From Winogradskyella sp. (GTDB lineage Bacteria > Bacteroidota > Bacteroidia > Flavobacteriales > Flavobacteriaceae): a DNA stretch of 64,000 nucleotides. Positions 1 through 8,800 of the stretch are shown here, piece by piece. Under the pieces are notes generated by a model that was not told the DNA's origin, did no database searches, and saw nothing but the letters and a program-made list of their open reading frames with translations. A program made the position numbers and the translations under genes. Each line of letters begins with the position of its first letter. Position 1 is the stretch's first letter. The stretch covers positions 124,001-188,000 of the forward strand of contig NZ_RHLG01000005.1 of assembly GCF_003712105.1 (NCBI RefSeq). The letters run 5' to 3'.

Positions 1-234
1 AGTTTCATATAACTTAAAATTTGAAGCGCCTTCTTCAGAATAAAAATAGATCTCTACAACATTTGAATTCTGGCTATCGCTAGCAGCACATGCAATAACA
101 CTATTCAGTTCTATGGATCGATTTTCTAAATCCTCAGAAAGTAAATTAGTATTATTGATTATAATAGTTTCTCTATCATCCGATGCACATGAAATCACTA
201 ATAATGCAACAATAATAGTTTTAAATTTATTCAT
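1..234 (-). CDS. Partial lipoprotein, C-terminus beyond window edge
   Basis: An open frame runs from an ATG at 232-234 off the left edge for 78 codons without a stop. The N-terminus reads MNKFKTIIVALLVISCASDD: a short basic start, a hydrophobic stretch and a lipobox ending in Cys15 followed by Ser-Asp-Asp, which is typical of flavobacterial lipoproteins. No enzymatic domain is visible in the part present. It overlaps the 3' end of the upstream GH113-like gene by 8 bases, so the two are probably co-transcribed. Function is unknown. Confidence 0.75.
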   Translation of the reverse strand, partial: MNKFKTIIVALLVISCASDDRETIIINNTNLLSEDLENRSIELNSVIACAASDSQNSNVVEIYFYSEEGASNFKLYET

Positions 235-1231
235 TAAATGATTTATAATGTTCTTTTATTGTATTCTCCACAGGTTTGTTTTGCGGCGTAAACATTCTAT
301 TATCTTTTCCACCAGATTTGTCATGCTTTATAAACCATTTCCAAACAAATCCACCAGCAAACCAATCTTCATTCCAAAACACATCGAACAAAGCTTTTGT
401 GGCATTAACCTGTGCTTGTAAATTTACTTCGCCAATATTTCTGTCGTATCGCCAAGGTTCTTTCCCAGTATAGTCAACACTTCTGTATCCAAACTCCGCA
501 AACAAAACAGGCTTTTTAACTTTGTCAGATAAGCCCGCTATAATTTTTTTATGTTTTTGCCATCCGTTTATGCAATCTTCAACTGAGGGTGTTTTTTTAT
601 CACTTACAGGAAAATATGCATCAATTCCTATATAATCTAACTGTCCCCAAAACGGAGTCTTTTCGTATTCATTCCAGTTCGCAGCATAGGTCAGCTTACC
701 TTTATATTTAGTCTTTATGTTTTTAATAAGTTTTGTCCAATATTGAGGTCTATGCTTAACAAAAAGTTCTAGTTCAGTGCCTATACAAAAGAGTTCCGCA
801 TTTACTTCATTTGCCAATTCGGCATATTCCATAATAAAACTAGTATACGATGCTTCAAGATTTTTCCAAGATTCCTCTGACGTCATCTTTATATTACCAG
901 TAAACTCACCTCGCCAAACCCATATTTGAGGCTTTATCATAATTTTGATACTCGCCTTACGAAGCTCTTCGATATATTGTTTAGTACCATCTCGTGTCTC
1001 TCCAAACCACTGGCGCTCTGTATTGTGTATAATATCTGGATGCTCTAAATTTCTAATAAAGCCAAAGGGCATTACCGTGGCATAATTTGCGTGTATCGCT
1101 ACTACTGGTTTTACATTAGAACTGGTTACAGCATCAGGTGCAGCTACAAAACTTACACCATTAATTTTATTTTCTTGACCTACGCATGACGATAAAAACA
1201 CCACTAAAAAAAGACACTTAAAAATTTTCAT
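227..1231 (-). CDS. GH113-like glycoside hydrolase lipoprotein
   Basis: A 334-residue exported protein with a lipobox (FLSSC, Cys16). The rest looks like a single TIM-barrel glycosidase of the GH113 type (beta-mannanase-like) or the related phage-tail GTA barrel. Two glutamates sit in glycosidase-like contexts: Glu153 in CIGTELE and Glu246 in LFAEFGYRS, plausible acid/base and nucleophile. It should sit on a membrane leaflet facing the periplasm or the outside. The product is the upstream partner of the truncated lipoprotein at the window edge, and an outer-membrane barrel lies just behind it. Substrate cannot be told from sequence. GH113 is the best guess because of the AEFGYRS strand, but other clan GH-A families remain possible. 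Confidence 0.75.
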   Translation of the reverse strand: MKIFKCLFLVVFLSSCVGQENKINGVSFVAAPDAVTSSNVKPVVAIHANYATVMPFGFIRNLEHPDIIHNTERQWFGETRDGTKQYIEELRKASIKIMIKPQIWVWRGEFTGNIKMTSEESWKNLEASYTSFIMEYAELANEVNAELFCIGTELELFVKHRPQYWTKLIKNIKTKYKGKLTYAANWNEYEKTPFWGQLDYIGIDAYFPVSDKKTPSVEDCINGWQKHKKIIAGLSDKVKKPVLFAEFGYRSVDYTGKEPWRYDRNIGEVNLQAQVNATKALFDVFWNEDWFAGGFVWKWFIKHDKSGGKDNRMFTPQNKPVENTIKEHYKSFNE

Positions 1232-1267
1232 TTTTTGAGATTTTTAAGTGTCCAATTTATAGAAAAC

Positions 1268-2179
1268 CTAGAATAAAGCTCTTAAACCTATATTAAAAGT
1301 TTGTCCAAGTCCTGTATCGTTTCCTCTTACAAAGTTTGTATATAGAGTTTCTACATTTAACTCTTTAGTTAATTGGTACTTAAATCCTCCACCTACTGCA
1401 GTAAAATCTTGAGAAAAATCATTATTAATATCAATTAACTGAGAGTGTTGAACTAAAGCTAAAACAGTAAACTTCGAGCTTGGGAAATAACTTAAAAATA
1501 ACCCTGGTGTTAACCGCAAACTATCATTAGCAAAACTATCGTTATCATCTCCAAAATTATACTCAGTGTTTAACTCCGTAAATAATTGCCAATCTCCATT
1601 TCCAAAACTATAATCGTAGAAAAAGCGATTTTGTAATATAAATCCGTTTTGGTCTAAGAATACACCATTATTAAGTTGATTCCCATTTTGATCAAAAATA
1701 AAATCTTCACTTTCATTATCAACCAAAGGAATTTGTAATGCTGTTTGAATGGTAAAATTCGATACACTCTTAATTGGATTAAACTTAATTGCTGGTGCAA
1801 TAGATGTAAATCCTGAACGTGCTGAACCAAATTCTCCATCAAAAGAAAACACATCTAGTGCATTTCTTCCACCAACAACATTAGATCTAAACTCAAGTAA
1901 TAACCCAATATTAACTCTATTGCTTTCAGAAATTCCAGTAAAAATATCTAATGTGGATGTAAAAAACGTGTTTCTTGGTATATCAGCTTCATTCCCATTA
2001 AAAGTTGCTCGTGTTTCGGTATATAAGTTATTAAACCATTTAATGTCCCATTGTCCTTTTTTAAGTAATATAGAAGGTGTGTATTCTTGAATTACACTTT
2101 TTTCTTCCTGATCTTCTTCTTGAGAAAATCCATTAAAGGCAATTAATACTATAAAGAGTAAGGTTGTTAGTTTTTTCAT
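1268..2179 (-). CDS. Outer-membrane beta-barrel protein of unknown function
   Basis: A 303-residue protein with a Sec signal peptide ending around NGFSQ and then alternating hydrophobic/polar strands ending in a C-terminal Phe (GLRALF), the hallmark of an outer-membrane barrel. Strands such as the ones near residues 60-75, 90-110 and 230-300 are typical of Bacteroidota transporter-like porins. No catalytic motif is seen. It lies between the GH113-like lipoprotein (36-base gap) and a DUF547 gene (about 55 bases) on the same strand. A channel or structural role is inferred only. Confidence 0.6.
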   Translation of the reverse strand: MKKLTTLLFIVLIAFNGFSQEEDQEEKSVIQEYTPSILLKKGQWDIKWFNNLYTETRATFNGNEADIPRNTFFTSTLDIFTGISESNRVNIGLLLEFRSNVVGGRNALDVFSFDGEFGSARSGFTSIAPAIKFNPIKSVSNFTIQTALQIPLVDNESEDFIFDQNGNQLNNGVFLDQNGFILQNRFFYDYSFGNGDWQLFTELNTEYNFGDDNDSFANDSLRLTPGLFLSYFPSSKFTVLALVQHSQLIDINNDFSQDFTAVGGGFKYQLTKELNVETLYTNFVRGNDTGLGQTFNIGLRALF

Positions 2180-2233
2180 TGTTGTTATTATTATGTTTTC
2201 GATGTATAGAAAACCTGTTATTATTTTGGTTTG

Positions 2234-2944
2234 TTATTGTTTGTTTAATTTCCAATTGTATGAGAAATAGCTCAGCTTATAATCTGCCGGTATTTTTTCG
2301 TTTCTAAACGTGTTGATATAATCAATTTCAGATGTACCATTCATTGTAAAATCTTCTTTGTACCACTTTAATATTTCGGACCCTTTTATACTTTTCTTTT
2401 TTGAATTTATTTGAAGAAAGTTTCCGTTTAAGGCAATCTTTGTCTGTGTATCTAATTGAGTATTTAATGTACTTGGTAAGTATGCCTTATTAATTAATGG
2501 TGGGCATCCAATTGCGCCACAAACTAAAACAAAATGAAAACGTGCATCATTAAATTTAGCTCTCAATAATTTATGTTCAATATCATTAAGTGTTATCTTT
2601 TTTCCACCAATGCTATGCTTTGTTTTATCGAAAAAACCTGCATTATCTAAAGGAGATTTTGTTGGGTAATTATCCACAACACCTTTTATTACCGATAAAT
2701 TGTAAGCATTAATCCAAAAGGCTTGGTAATTATTTGCATCGGATTCATTCACAGAAATTGCAGATGCTAAATCTAAAATTTCATTAAGGTCTGAAGGATT
2801 ACTATGTATCCCTTTATAATCTACTAATCCATTTTTTACATTCTTAGATAAGAAGGCGTCTGTTTTAGAAAAATAGTCTTCAAGACTTTGTGCACTTACT
2901 ATTGTTGACATAAAAAAGAGCACTGTGATAATATATGATTTCAT
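2234..2944 (-). CDS. DUF547 domain secreted protein
   Basis: A 236-residue protein with a signal peptide (cut near VSAQ). The two best conserved DUF547 blocks are present: AFWINAYNLSV around residue 75 and RFHFVLVCGAIGCPPL around residue 138. DUF547 proteins are papain-like-fold relatives found across bacteria and plants; their activity is not established. The Cys-Gly-Ala-Ile-Gly-Cys stretch is the family signature. The gene is the first of the minus-strand group at the left of the window and shares a divergent promoter region with the oxidoreductase operon. Confidence 0.85.
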   Translation of the reverse strand: MKSYIITVLFFMSTIVSAQSLEDYFSKTDAFLSKNVKNGLVDYKGIHSNPSDLNEILDLASAISVNESDANNYQAFWINAYNLSVIKGVVDNYPTKSPLDNAGFFDKTKHSIGGKKITLNDIEHKLLRAKFNDARFHFVLVCGAIGCPPLINKAYLPSTLNTQLDTQTKIALNGNFLQINSKKKSIKGSEILKWYKEDFTMNGTSEIDYINTFRNEKIPADYKLSYFSYNWKLNKQ

Positions 2945-2981
2945 GACTTTTTGTTAATTAAAATTATTTTTTATGGCACTT

Positions 2982-3059
2982 CTGTCGTGCAAAAAACTCA
3001 GGTCTTACAGCGGGTTTCAAAAGTTTTTGCCTGTCGATTTTTTAACAAAAGCCTTACAG
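2982..3059. repeat. Tandem CTGTCG-N16-CTTACAG units, 49-base period
   Basis: The 229-base divergent region between the DUF547 gene and the oxidoreductase contains CTGTCG at 2982-2987 and 3031-3036, and CTTACAG at 3004-3010 and 3053-3059. The inner spacing is 16 bases in both copies and the copy-to-copy distance is exactly 49. Each unit is bounded by CTGT and ACAG, an inverted pair. The spacer between the motifs is not conserved. Paired operator sites for a regulator of the flanking genes are a reasonable reading, but unproven. Confidence 0.4.
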
Positions 3060-3173
3060 AAAATGATTAATTTAAACCAATTCTAAATTAATTTCATAGG
3101 TTAAGTTATTATCTTTAAATGCGACTCAGTAACCACTAACAATCATAACCCAACCAATTTCTCTTAAGTAAAA

Positions 3174-4478
3174 ATGGAACACATTGTAATTATTGGTAAT
3201 GGTATTTCTGGAGTTACCCTTGCAAGACATGTAAGAAAACTATCAGACAAAAAAATAACCATTATCTCAGCCGAGACCGACTATTTTTTCTCTCGAACAG
3301 CGCTCATGTATGTCTACATGGGGCATATGAAATTTGAACATACACAACCCTACGAAAATTGGTTTTGGGACAAAAACCGAATTGATCTCGTTAAGGCTTA
3401 TGTCAAAAATGTAGAAACGAAGTCTAAGACATTATACTTTGATAATGGCGGTTCTTTACAATATGATAAATTGATTATAGCAACAGGAAGTAAGCCTAAT
3501 AAGTTTGGCTGGCCAGGTCAAGACTTAGATGGTGTTATGGGTATGTATCACAAACAAGATTTAGATAATCTCGAAAAGTACGCACCAAACAACCAAGTAT
3601 GTAAACATGCAGTAATCGTTGGCGGTGGTTTAATTGGGATCGAATTAGCAGAGATGCTTAATAGTCGAAGTATCCCAGTTACATTTTTAGTTCGCGAATC
3701 TAATTTTTGGAATGGCGTTTTACCTGAAGGTGAAAGCGGAATGATTAGTAGACATATTAAAAACCATCATATAGATTTACGACTTTCTTCAAATTTGAAA
3801 GAAATTAAATCTGACGAAAACGGGAAGGTAAAATCAATAATTATAGAAGAAACAGGAGAAGAAATTGCATGCGATGTTGTTGGATTAACTGCTGGTGTTT
3901 CGCCAAATGTCGATTTCTTAAAAGATTCTGATATAGAACTAGGACGCGGTGTAAAAGTTAATCGCTTTTTAGAAACTAACATCCAAGATGTCTACGCTAT
4001 TGGAGATTGCGCAGAACAGCATGAAGCTATTGGCAACAGACGCCCAATTGAAGCCGTATGGTATACAGGTCGTATGATGGGAGAAACCTTAGCGCAAACC
4101 CTTTGTGGCAATCGTATTGAATATAAGCCTGGTCATTGGTTTAACTCCGCTAAGTTTATGGATATCGAGTACCAAACTTATGGTTGGGTATTTAGTGAAA
4201 GAGGTAAAAAAGATTTTGAACAGCACTTTCATTGGAGGCATGATGACGACACCAAATGTATCACAGTGGCATACAACAAGAACACTAATGCGTTTTTAGG
4301 TATTAATACTTTTGGTATTAGAATGCGACATGAAACTTTTGATAAATGGCTTACTGAAAAACGTGATGTAGATTATGTAATGCACAATCTGTCTGAAGCC
4401 AACTTCGACCCTGAGTTCTATTCAAGATTCGAAAAAGATATTTTAACCGCCTACAAAAACCAACTACAAACCGCATAA
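3174..4478 (+). CDS. NAD(P)/FAD-dependent oxidoreductase
   Basis: A 434-residue flavoprotein of the pyridine nucleotide-disulfide reductase type. The N-terminal FAD-binding dinucleotide fold shows GNGISG at residues 8-13. A second fold near residue 150 (VGGGLIGIELAEML) should bind NAD(P)H, and DVYAIGDCAE near 270 is the C-terminal FAD contact. About 100 extra residues follow the reductase core. It has no redox-active CxxC, so it is not a thioredoxin-reductase type enzyme. The next gene, an iron-sulfur membrane protein, begins 2 bases after its stop. The pair may pass electrons from NAD(P)H through FAD to the FeS clusters; that is inference. Confidence 0.85.
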   Translation: MEHIVIIGNGISGVTLARHVRKLSDKKITIISAETDYFFSRTALMYVYMGHMKFEHTQPYENWFWDKNRIDLVKAYVKNVETKSKTLYFDNGGSLQYDKLIIATGSKPNKFGWPGQDLDGVMGMYHKQDLDNLEKYAPNNQVCKHAVIVGGGLIGIELAEMLNSRSIPVTFLVRESNFWNGVLPEGESGMISRHIKNHHIDLRLSSNLKEIKSDENGKVKSIIIEETGEEIACDVVGLTAGVSPNVDFLKDSDIELGRGVKVNRFLETNIQDVYAIGDCAEQHEAIGNRRPIEAVWYTGRMMGETLAQTLCGNRIEYKPGHWFNSAKFMDIEYQTYGWVFSERGKKDFEQHFHWRHDDDTKCITVAYNKNTNAFLGINTFGIRMRHETFDKWLTEKRDVDYVMHNLSEANFDPEFYSRFEKDILTAYKNQLQTA

Positions 4479-4480
4479 TT

Positions 4481-6106
4481 ATGAGCAATAAATTAAACCA
4501 CAGTATGTCTTTAGCAAGACCTGACGCTTTAAACATAACAACAAAACAAAAAATTGCTTTAGCCCTTGGAATAGTTGGATTATTTATACTGACTTTAGCA
4601 CTTTTCAATGTTAATTTCCCAAATAAAGGTTTATTCCTAACACTCGCTTTAGGCTTAATTGTCGTTGGTACTATCTTATATTCCAGAGATGCTTATCTAA
4701 ATAAATTAGAAGGCATTAAAAATGATGGGCAATGGTTTAAATCAGTTTCTTCAAGAGGAATTTGGGGATGGATTTTAGGGGTTATTTTAACAGCTTTTTA
4801 CATCGTTCTTTACTTTTTTGCCGAATATCTGGGATTAGGACAAGGAACTGATGGAAGTAACACCGGATTAATACGCCTTTTTGATCCATTAAGTCAATTA
4901 TTAAGCGGACGAAACGCCAGTCAATGGTTTGTTTACGGTACACTTTATACTGTAGCGATATTAGCCTTTGGATATAAATTTATTTTAAAATATAGGCACA
5001 ATCGCTACCAGCAATTAAGAACTGTTTCAGTTATGTTCTTTCAATTAGCTTTTGCATTTTTAATTCCAGAATTTATGTATAGGCTAAACAGTGGTATCCC
5101 ATATTACGATCTAAAAAATATGTGGCCACTCAGTTACTATAATTTTGAACAATATAGGATTGAAGGCTTCTTAACTACTGGGAACTTAGGACTTATAATG
5201 TTGATTTTCGGTGTACTTTCAATCTTTGTTATTTCTCCTATTTTAACTTACAAATATGGTAAGCGCTGGTATTGTTCTTGGGTATGTGGTTGTGGTGGAT
5301 TAGCCGAAACAGTTGGTGACCCATTTAGACATTTATCTTCAAAAAAACAATCGGCATGGAAATTAGAACGATGGTTAATTCATACTGTATTAGTTTTTTC
5401 AGTAATAATGACTGTTGCAGTTGTGAGTTCTTATTTAAAAGCTGGAGGCTTTTGGACAGGAGAAGAAGGAAACAAACGCTTTATAGAATATTGGCTAAGT
5501 AACGAAGCTTTTCTTATAGGAATTGGCATATTCCTAACAATTTTATTTGTTGGCGTTATGGTTTTTAAAAGAAATGAGCTTGGTAAAGACGCTAAATATG
5601 GTGCCATCGGATATTTCGTAGTTATAGCAGCATTAGTGTTATTGTTTTATACTGGTACTACTGAAGAAATATTCTTTATAAAATCATACAAGCTTAAATC
5701 TGCTTACGGATTCTATATAGGCTCTATATTTTCTGGGGTAATTGGCACAGGTTTTTATCCAATTTTAGGAAGTAGAGCTTGGTGTCGATTTGGCTGCCCA
5801 ATGGCTGGTATTCTCGGTTTTCAACAACGCTTATTTTCAAAGTTCAGAATTACAACTAATGGCGGACAATGTATCTCTTGCGGAAATTGCTCTAACAGTT
5901 GCGAAATGGGAATTGATGTAAGACATTATGCTCAAAAAGGTGAAAATATAGTACGTTCAAGTTGCGTTGGGTGTGGAATTTGCTCTGCAGTTTGTCCAAG
6001 AGGAGTGTTAAAATTAGAAAATGATGGTATGGAAGGACGTATTAATCCGACTGAAGTTTTGTTAGGTAACGATGTTGACCTAATGAAACTTGTAAATCAA
6101 AAGTAA
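4481..6106 (+). CDS. Polytopic 4Fe-4S membrane protein, NosR/NapH-like
   Basis: A 541-residue integral membrane protein with several hydrophobic segments through residue 420. A CSWVCGCGG block lies near residue 265 and a CRFGCP block near 433, the CxxxCP pattern of NosR/NapH/CcoG polyferredoxins. Two classical 4Fe-4S motifs follow: CISCGNCSNSCEMG near 463 and CVGCGICSAVCP near 494. The family links quinols or flavins to a periplasmic or membrane acceptor, but this member has no nos, nap or cco genes nearby. It is directly downstream of a flavoprotein and its stop overlaps the next start by one base (TAATG). Confidence 0.85.
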   Translation: MSNKLNHSMSLARPDALNITTKQKIALALGIVGLFILTLALFNVNFPNKGLFLTLALGLIVVGTILYSRDAYLNKLEGIKNDGQWFKSVSSRGIWGWILGVILTAFYIVLYFFAEYLGLGQGTDGSNTGLIRLFDPLSQLLSGRNASQWFVYGTLYTVAILAFGYKFILKYRHNRYQQLRTVSVMFFQLAFAFLIPEFMYRLNSGIPYYDLKNMWPLSYYNFEQYRIEGFLTTGNLGLIMLIFGVLSIFVISPILTYKYGKRWYCSWVCGCGGLAETVGDPFRHLSSKKQSAWKLERWLIHTVLVFSVIMTVAVVSSYLKAGGFWTGEEGNKRFIEYWLSNEAFLIGIGIFLTILFVGVMVFKRNELGKDAKYGAIGYFVVIAALVLLFYTGTTEEIFFIKSYKLKSAYGFYIGSIFSGVIGTGFYPILGSRAWCRFGCPMAGILGFQQRLFSKFRITTNGGQCISCGNCSNSCEMGIDVRHYAQKGENIVRSSCVGCGICSAVCPRGVLKLENDGMEGRINPTEVLLGNDVDLMKLVNQK

Positions 6107-6576
6107 TGCGTCTTATAATTATCTTCTGTCTTATTTGTACTTTTGCGTTTTCGCAAGAACATTATCAAAAAAACTATTTTGAAAATGGCACTTTAGAATC
6201 CTGTGGTTGGATATCTAACGGTAAAAAAGTAAAGTATTGGCGTAATTATTACGCTAATGGTAACTTAAAATCAGAAGGTCATTACCTTTATGGAGAACGA
6301 TCAAAGTTTTGGAAGTTCTATAGAATAAATGGTGGAGTGGAAAGTGAAGGGCATTTTAAAAATGGAAAAAAGATAAAGTGGTGGATTTTTTATGATGAAA
6401 ATGGTTTAGTAAACCATAAGTGCCAATTAAAAGATGGTCAAAAAAATGGCTATTGCTTAATGTACGAAAATGAAAAATTGACATCAGCTGTAAAATACGC
6501 TCTTGGGAAAAAGATTAAACAGTGGACAGATTTTAAGTCCTTCAAAAAAGAAAATCGATTAAGAGACCTTCAATGA
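6106..6576 (+). CDS. MORN/YwqK-like repeat protein, secreted
   Basis: A 156-residue protein with a signal peptide (MRLIIIFCLICTFAFSQ) followed by about five repeats of the type YxNGxLxSEGxxxxGxKxxxWxxY, the MORN-like pattern found in YwqK-type proteins. Repeats can be seen near residues 25, 48, 71 and 95. YwqK members are annotated as antitoxins in Bacillus, but the flavobacterial secreted versions have no known toxin partner and none is visible here. It is translationally coupled on both sides (1-base overlap upstream, 4-base ATGA overlap downstream), so it belongs to the oxidoreductase-glycosyltransferase operon. Confidence 0.75.
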   Translation: MRLIIIFCLICTFAFSQEHYQKNYFENGTLESCGWISNGKKVKYWRNYYANGNLKSEGHYLYGERSKFWKFYRINGGVESEGHFKNGKKIKWWIFYDENGLVNHKCQLKDGQKNGYCLMYENEKLTSAVKYALGKKIKQWTDFKSFKKENRLRDLQ

Positions 6577-7289
6577 CACCAACCAGTGCTGAGCCACTTC
6601 TAAGTATAAAAGTCATTATCCCAGCTTATAACGAAGCGGATTCTATTGCAAATGTAATTAAAGACATTCCAGAAATTGTAGACGAGGTTATTGTAGTAAG
6701 TAATAATTCTTCTGACGATACCGAGAAAAATGCAAAGAACGCTGGAGCTACAGTTCTAAAAGAAAACAGACGAGGATATGGTTATGCTTGCCTCAAAGGA
6801 ATGGACTACATTGCTGAGCAAACACAAACTCCAGATATCATCGTGTTTTTAGATGGAGATTATAGTGATTACCCTGAAGAATTAACCAAAATTGTTGCTC
6901 CGATTATAGATGATAATATTGATTTTGTCATTGGTGCTAGAACTAAAGAGCTAAGAGAAGCAGGAAGCATGACTGGACCACAAATATTTGGGAATTGGTT
7001 AGCCACAAGTTTAATGCGACTGTTTTTTAGATCTACTTTTACAGATTTAGGTCCATTTAGAGCAATTAACTATGATAAACTCCTTTTGCTCGAAATGGAA
7101 GACAAAACCTACGGTTGGACCGTAGAAATGCAACTTAAAGCACTTAAGAAGAAATATAGCTATCGAGAAATCCCTGTAAACTATAGAAACAGAATTGGGG
7201 TCTCAAAAGTTTCAGGAACGATAAAAGGTGCTATATTTGCAGGCATTAAAATCCTTTGGTGGATTTTTAAATATAGCTTTAAAAAATGA
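6573..7289 (+). CDS. GT2 glycosyltransferase, polyprenyl-phosphate sugar synthase-like
   Basis: A 238-residue GT2 enzyme resembling dolichol-phosphate mannose/glucose synthases. The GT-A fold shows VIIPAYNE at residues 14-21, NNSSDDTE around 44-51, and a metal-binding DGD (94-96) in place of the more usual DAD. A C-terminal amphipathic or membrane-touching helix (IKILWWIFKY) ends the protein. These enzymes load a sugar from a nucleotide donor onto a polyprenyl phosphate at the cytoplasmic face. The downstream multi-pass GT-C-like protein would be a natural user of such a lipid-linked sugar. The start ATGA overlaps the preceding stop. Confidence 0.85.
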   Translation: MTPTSAEPLLSIKVIIPAYNEADSIANVIKDIPEIVDEVIVVSNNSSDDTEKNAKNAGATVLKENRRGYGYACLKGMDYIAEQTQTPDIIVFLDGDYSDYPEELTKIVAPIIDDNIDFVIGARTKELREAGSMTGPQIFGNWLATSLMRLFFRSTFTDLGPFRAINYDKLLLLEMEDKTYGWTVEMQLKALKKKYSYREIPVNYRNRIGVSKVSGTIKGAIFAGIKILWWIFKYSFKK

Positions 7290-8776
7290 TCATAGAATCT
7301 ATAATAATTGTAGTATACACTATAGCTATCGTACTCATTTTTATGTATGCTTTAGCACAGCTTAATCTGTTGTACAATTATTTATCTTCTAAAAAGAAAC
7401 AAGACAACTGCAAAACCTTTGATTTATCTAACCCAGAAGAGGTTCCATACGTTACTATTCAGTTACCTGTTTTTAATGAAATGTATGTTATGGATCGGCT
7501 TCTTGATAACATTGCATTAATAGATTACCCAAAAGATAAGCTTGAAATTCAAGTACTTGATGATTCTACTGACGAAACTGTAGTAAGCACAAAAAAGCAT
7601 GTCGAAAAAATAGCAAAAACAGGGCTTGATATAGTTCATATTACAAGAACAGACCGTAAAGGATTTAAAGCCGGTGCACTTAAAGAAGGTTTGGAAGTAG
7701 CAAAAGGAGAATTCATTGCCATTTTTGATGCGGATTTTTTACCACAACCAAACTGGTTACAACGTACTATTCCTTATTTTAAAAATGAAAAAATAGGTGT
7801 TGTTCAGACACGTTGGGGACATATCAACAGAAATTACTCTTTGCTTACACGCATACAAGCATTTGCGCTAGATGCCCATTTTACCTTAGAACAAGTAGGA
7901 CGAAACAGTAAAGGTCATTTTATAAACTTTAACGGTACTGCCGGTGTTTGGCGAAAAGAGTGTATTATAGATGCTGGTAATTGGGAAGGTGATACACTTA
8001 CCGAAGATTTGGATTTAAGCTATAGAGCGCAATTAAAAAATTGGGAATTTAAATATCTTGAAAATGTCGAAACTCCTGCAGAGCTTCCTGTTGTAATTAG
8101 TGCGGCCCGTTCTCAACAATTCCGCTGGAATAAAGGTGGAGCGGAGAACTTTAGAAAAATGCTATGGCGTGTTATAAAATCGAAAAACATCTCGGCTAAA
8201 ACCAAAATTCATGGGTTATTACATTTATTAAATAGCACCATGTTTTTAAGCATTTTTACAGTAGCTATTTTGAGTATTCCAATGCTTTATATAAAAAATG
8301 AATACGCTCACTTGCGTAACTATTTTTACGTTATGAGTTTTTTTGTAACAAGTACTATTATCTTCTTTGTGTGCTATTGGTTTATGTACAAAAACATTTA
8401 TGGCAGTGGCTTCAAAAAATTCTTCAGTTATATAGGTATGTTTTTTACCTTCTTCTCAATAGCAATGGGATTTTCGCTACATAATTCCATAGCAGTTTTA
8501 GAAGGCCATATCGGAAAAAGAAGTGAATTTGTTAGAACACCTAAGTTTAATATTAGTACGCTAAAAGACTCTTGGAAAGGCAATAAATATCTTAGAAAAA
8601 AGGTATCTCCTCATGTGGTGATTGAAGGTGCACTTATGTTTTACTTTGGCTTCGGACTTTACAGTGCTTTTATCGTTGGTGACCAAGGTGGCGATTTTGG
8701 ATTATTCCCATTTCACTTAATGTTATTTATCGGGTTTGGTTATGTTTTCTTTAAATCTTTAGGTTCTAAAGCCTAA
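7286..8776 (+). CDS. GT2 processive glycosyltransferase, cellulose/mannan synthase-like
   Basis: A 496-residue membrane GT2 with one N-terminal membrane helix, a cytosolic catalytic domain and about four C-terminal helices, the layout of CesA/CslA-type synthases. The processive signature is complete: DDST at 92-95, DAD at 148-150, TED at 239-241 and QQFRW at 277-281. The product is therefore expected to be a beta-linked glycan or a glycolipid, made at the inner membrane. There is no PilZ domain or BcsB/BcsC partner, so it is not a standard cellulose system. The start overlaps the upstream stop by 4 bases. Confidence 0.85.
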   Translation: MIIESIIIVVYTIAIVLIFMYALAQLNLLYNYLSSKKKQDNCKTFDLSNPEEVPYVTIQLPVFNEMYVMDRLLDNIALIDYPKDKLEIQVLDDSTDETVVSTKKHVEKIAKTGLDIVHITRTDRKGFKAGALKEGLEVAKGEFIAIFDADFLPQPNWLQRTIPYFKNEKIGVVQTRWGHINRNYSLLTRIQAFALDAHFTLEQVGRNSKGHFINFNGTAGVWRKECIIDAGNWEGDTLTEDLDLSYRAQLKNWEFKYLENVETPAELPVVISAARSQQFRWNKGGAENFRKMLWRVIKSKNISAKTKIHGLLHLLNSTMFLSIFTVAILSIPMLYIKNEYAHLRNYFYVMSFFVTSTIIFFVCYWFMYKNIYGSGFKKFFSYIGMFFTFFSIAMGFSLHNSIAVLEGHIGKRSEFVRTPKFNISTLKDSWKGNKYLRKKVSPHVVIEGALMFYFGFGLYSAFIVGDQGGDFGLFPFHLMLFIGFGYVFFKSLGSKA

Positions 8777-8800
8777 TTTCATTATATCTATATTTGGTAT

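Noticed and set aside
276-473. Plus-strand frame opposite the GH113-like gene
   Set aside because: It is fully opposite a gene with clear motifs and has no motif of its own.
2945-3173. Small RNA gene in the divergent gap
   Set aside because: The gap holds tandem motifs and a weak GCAC/GTGC hairpin but no promoter plus terminator pair for a separate RNA.
6106-6576. YwqK-like protein as a toxin-antitoxin system
   Set aside because: It has a signal peptide and no toxin partner, so a cytosolic antitoxin role is not supported.
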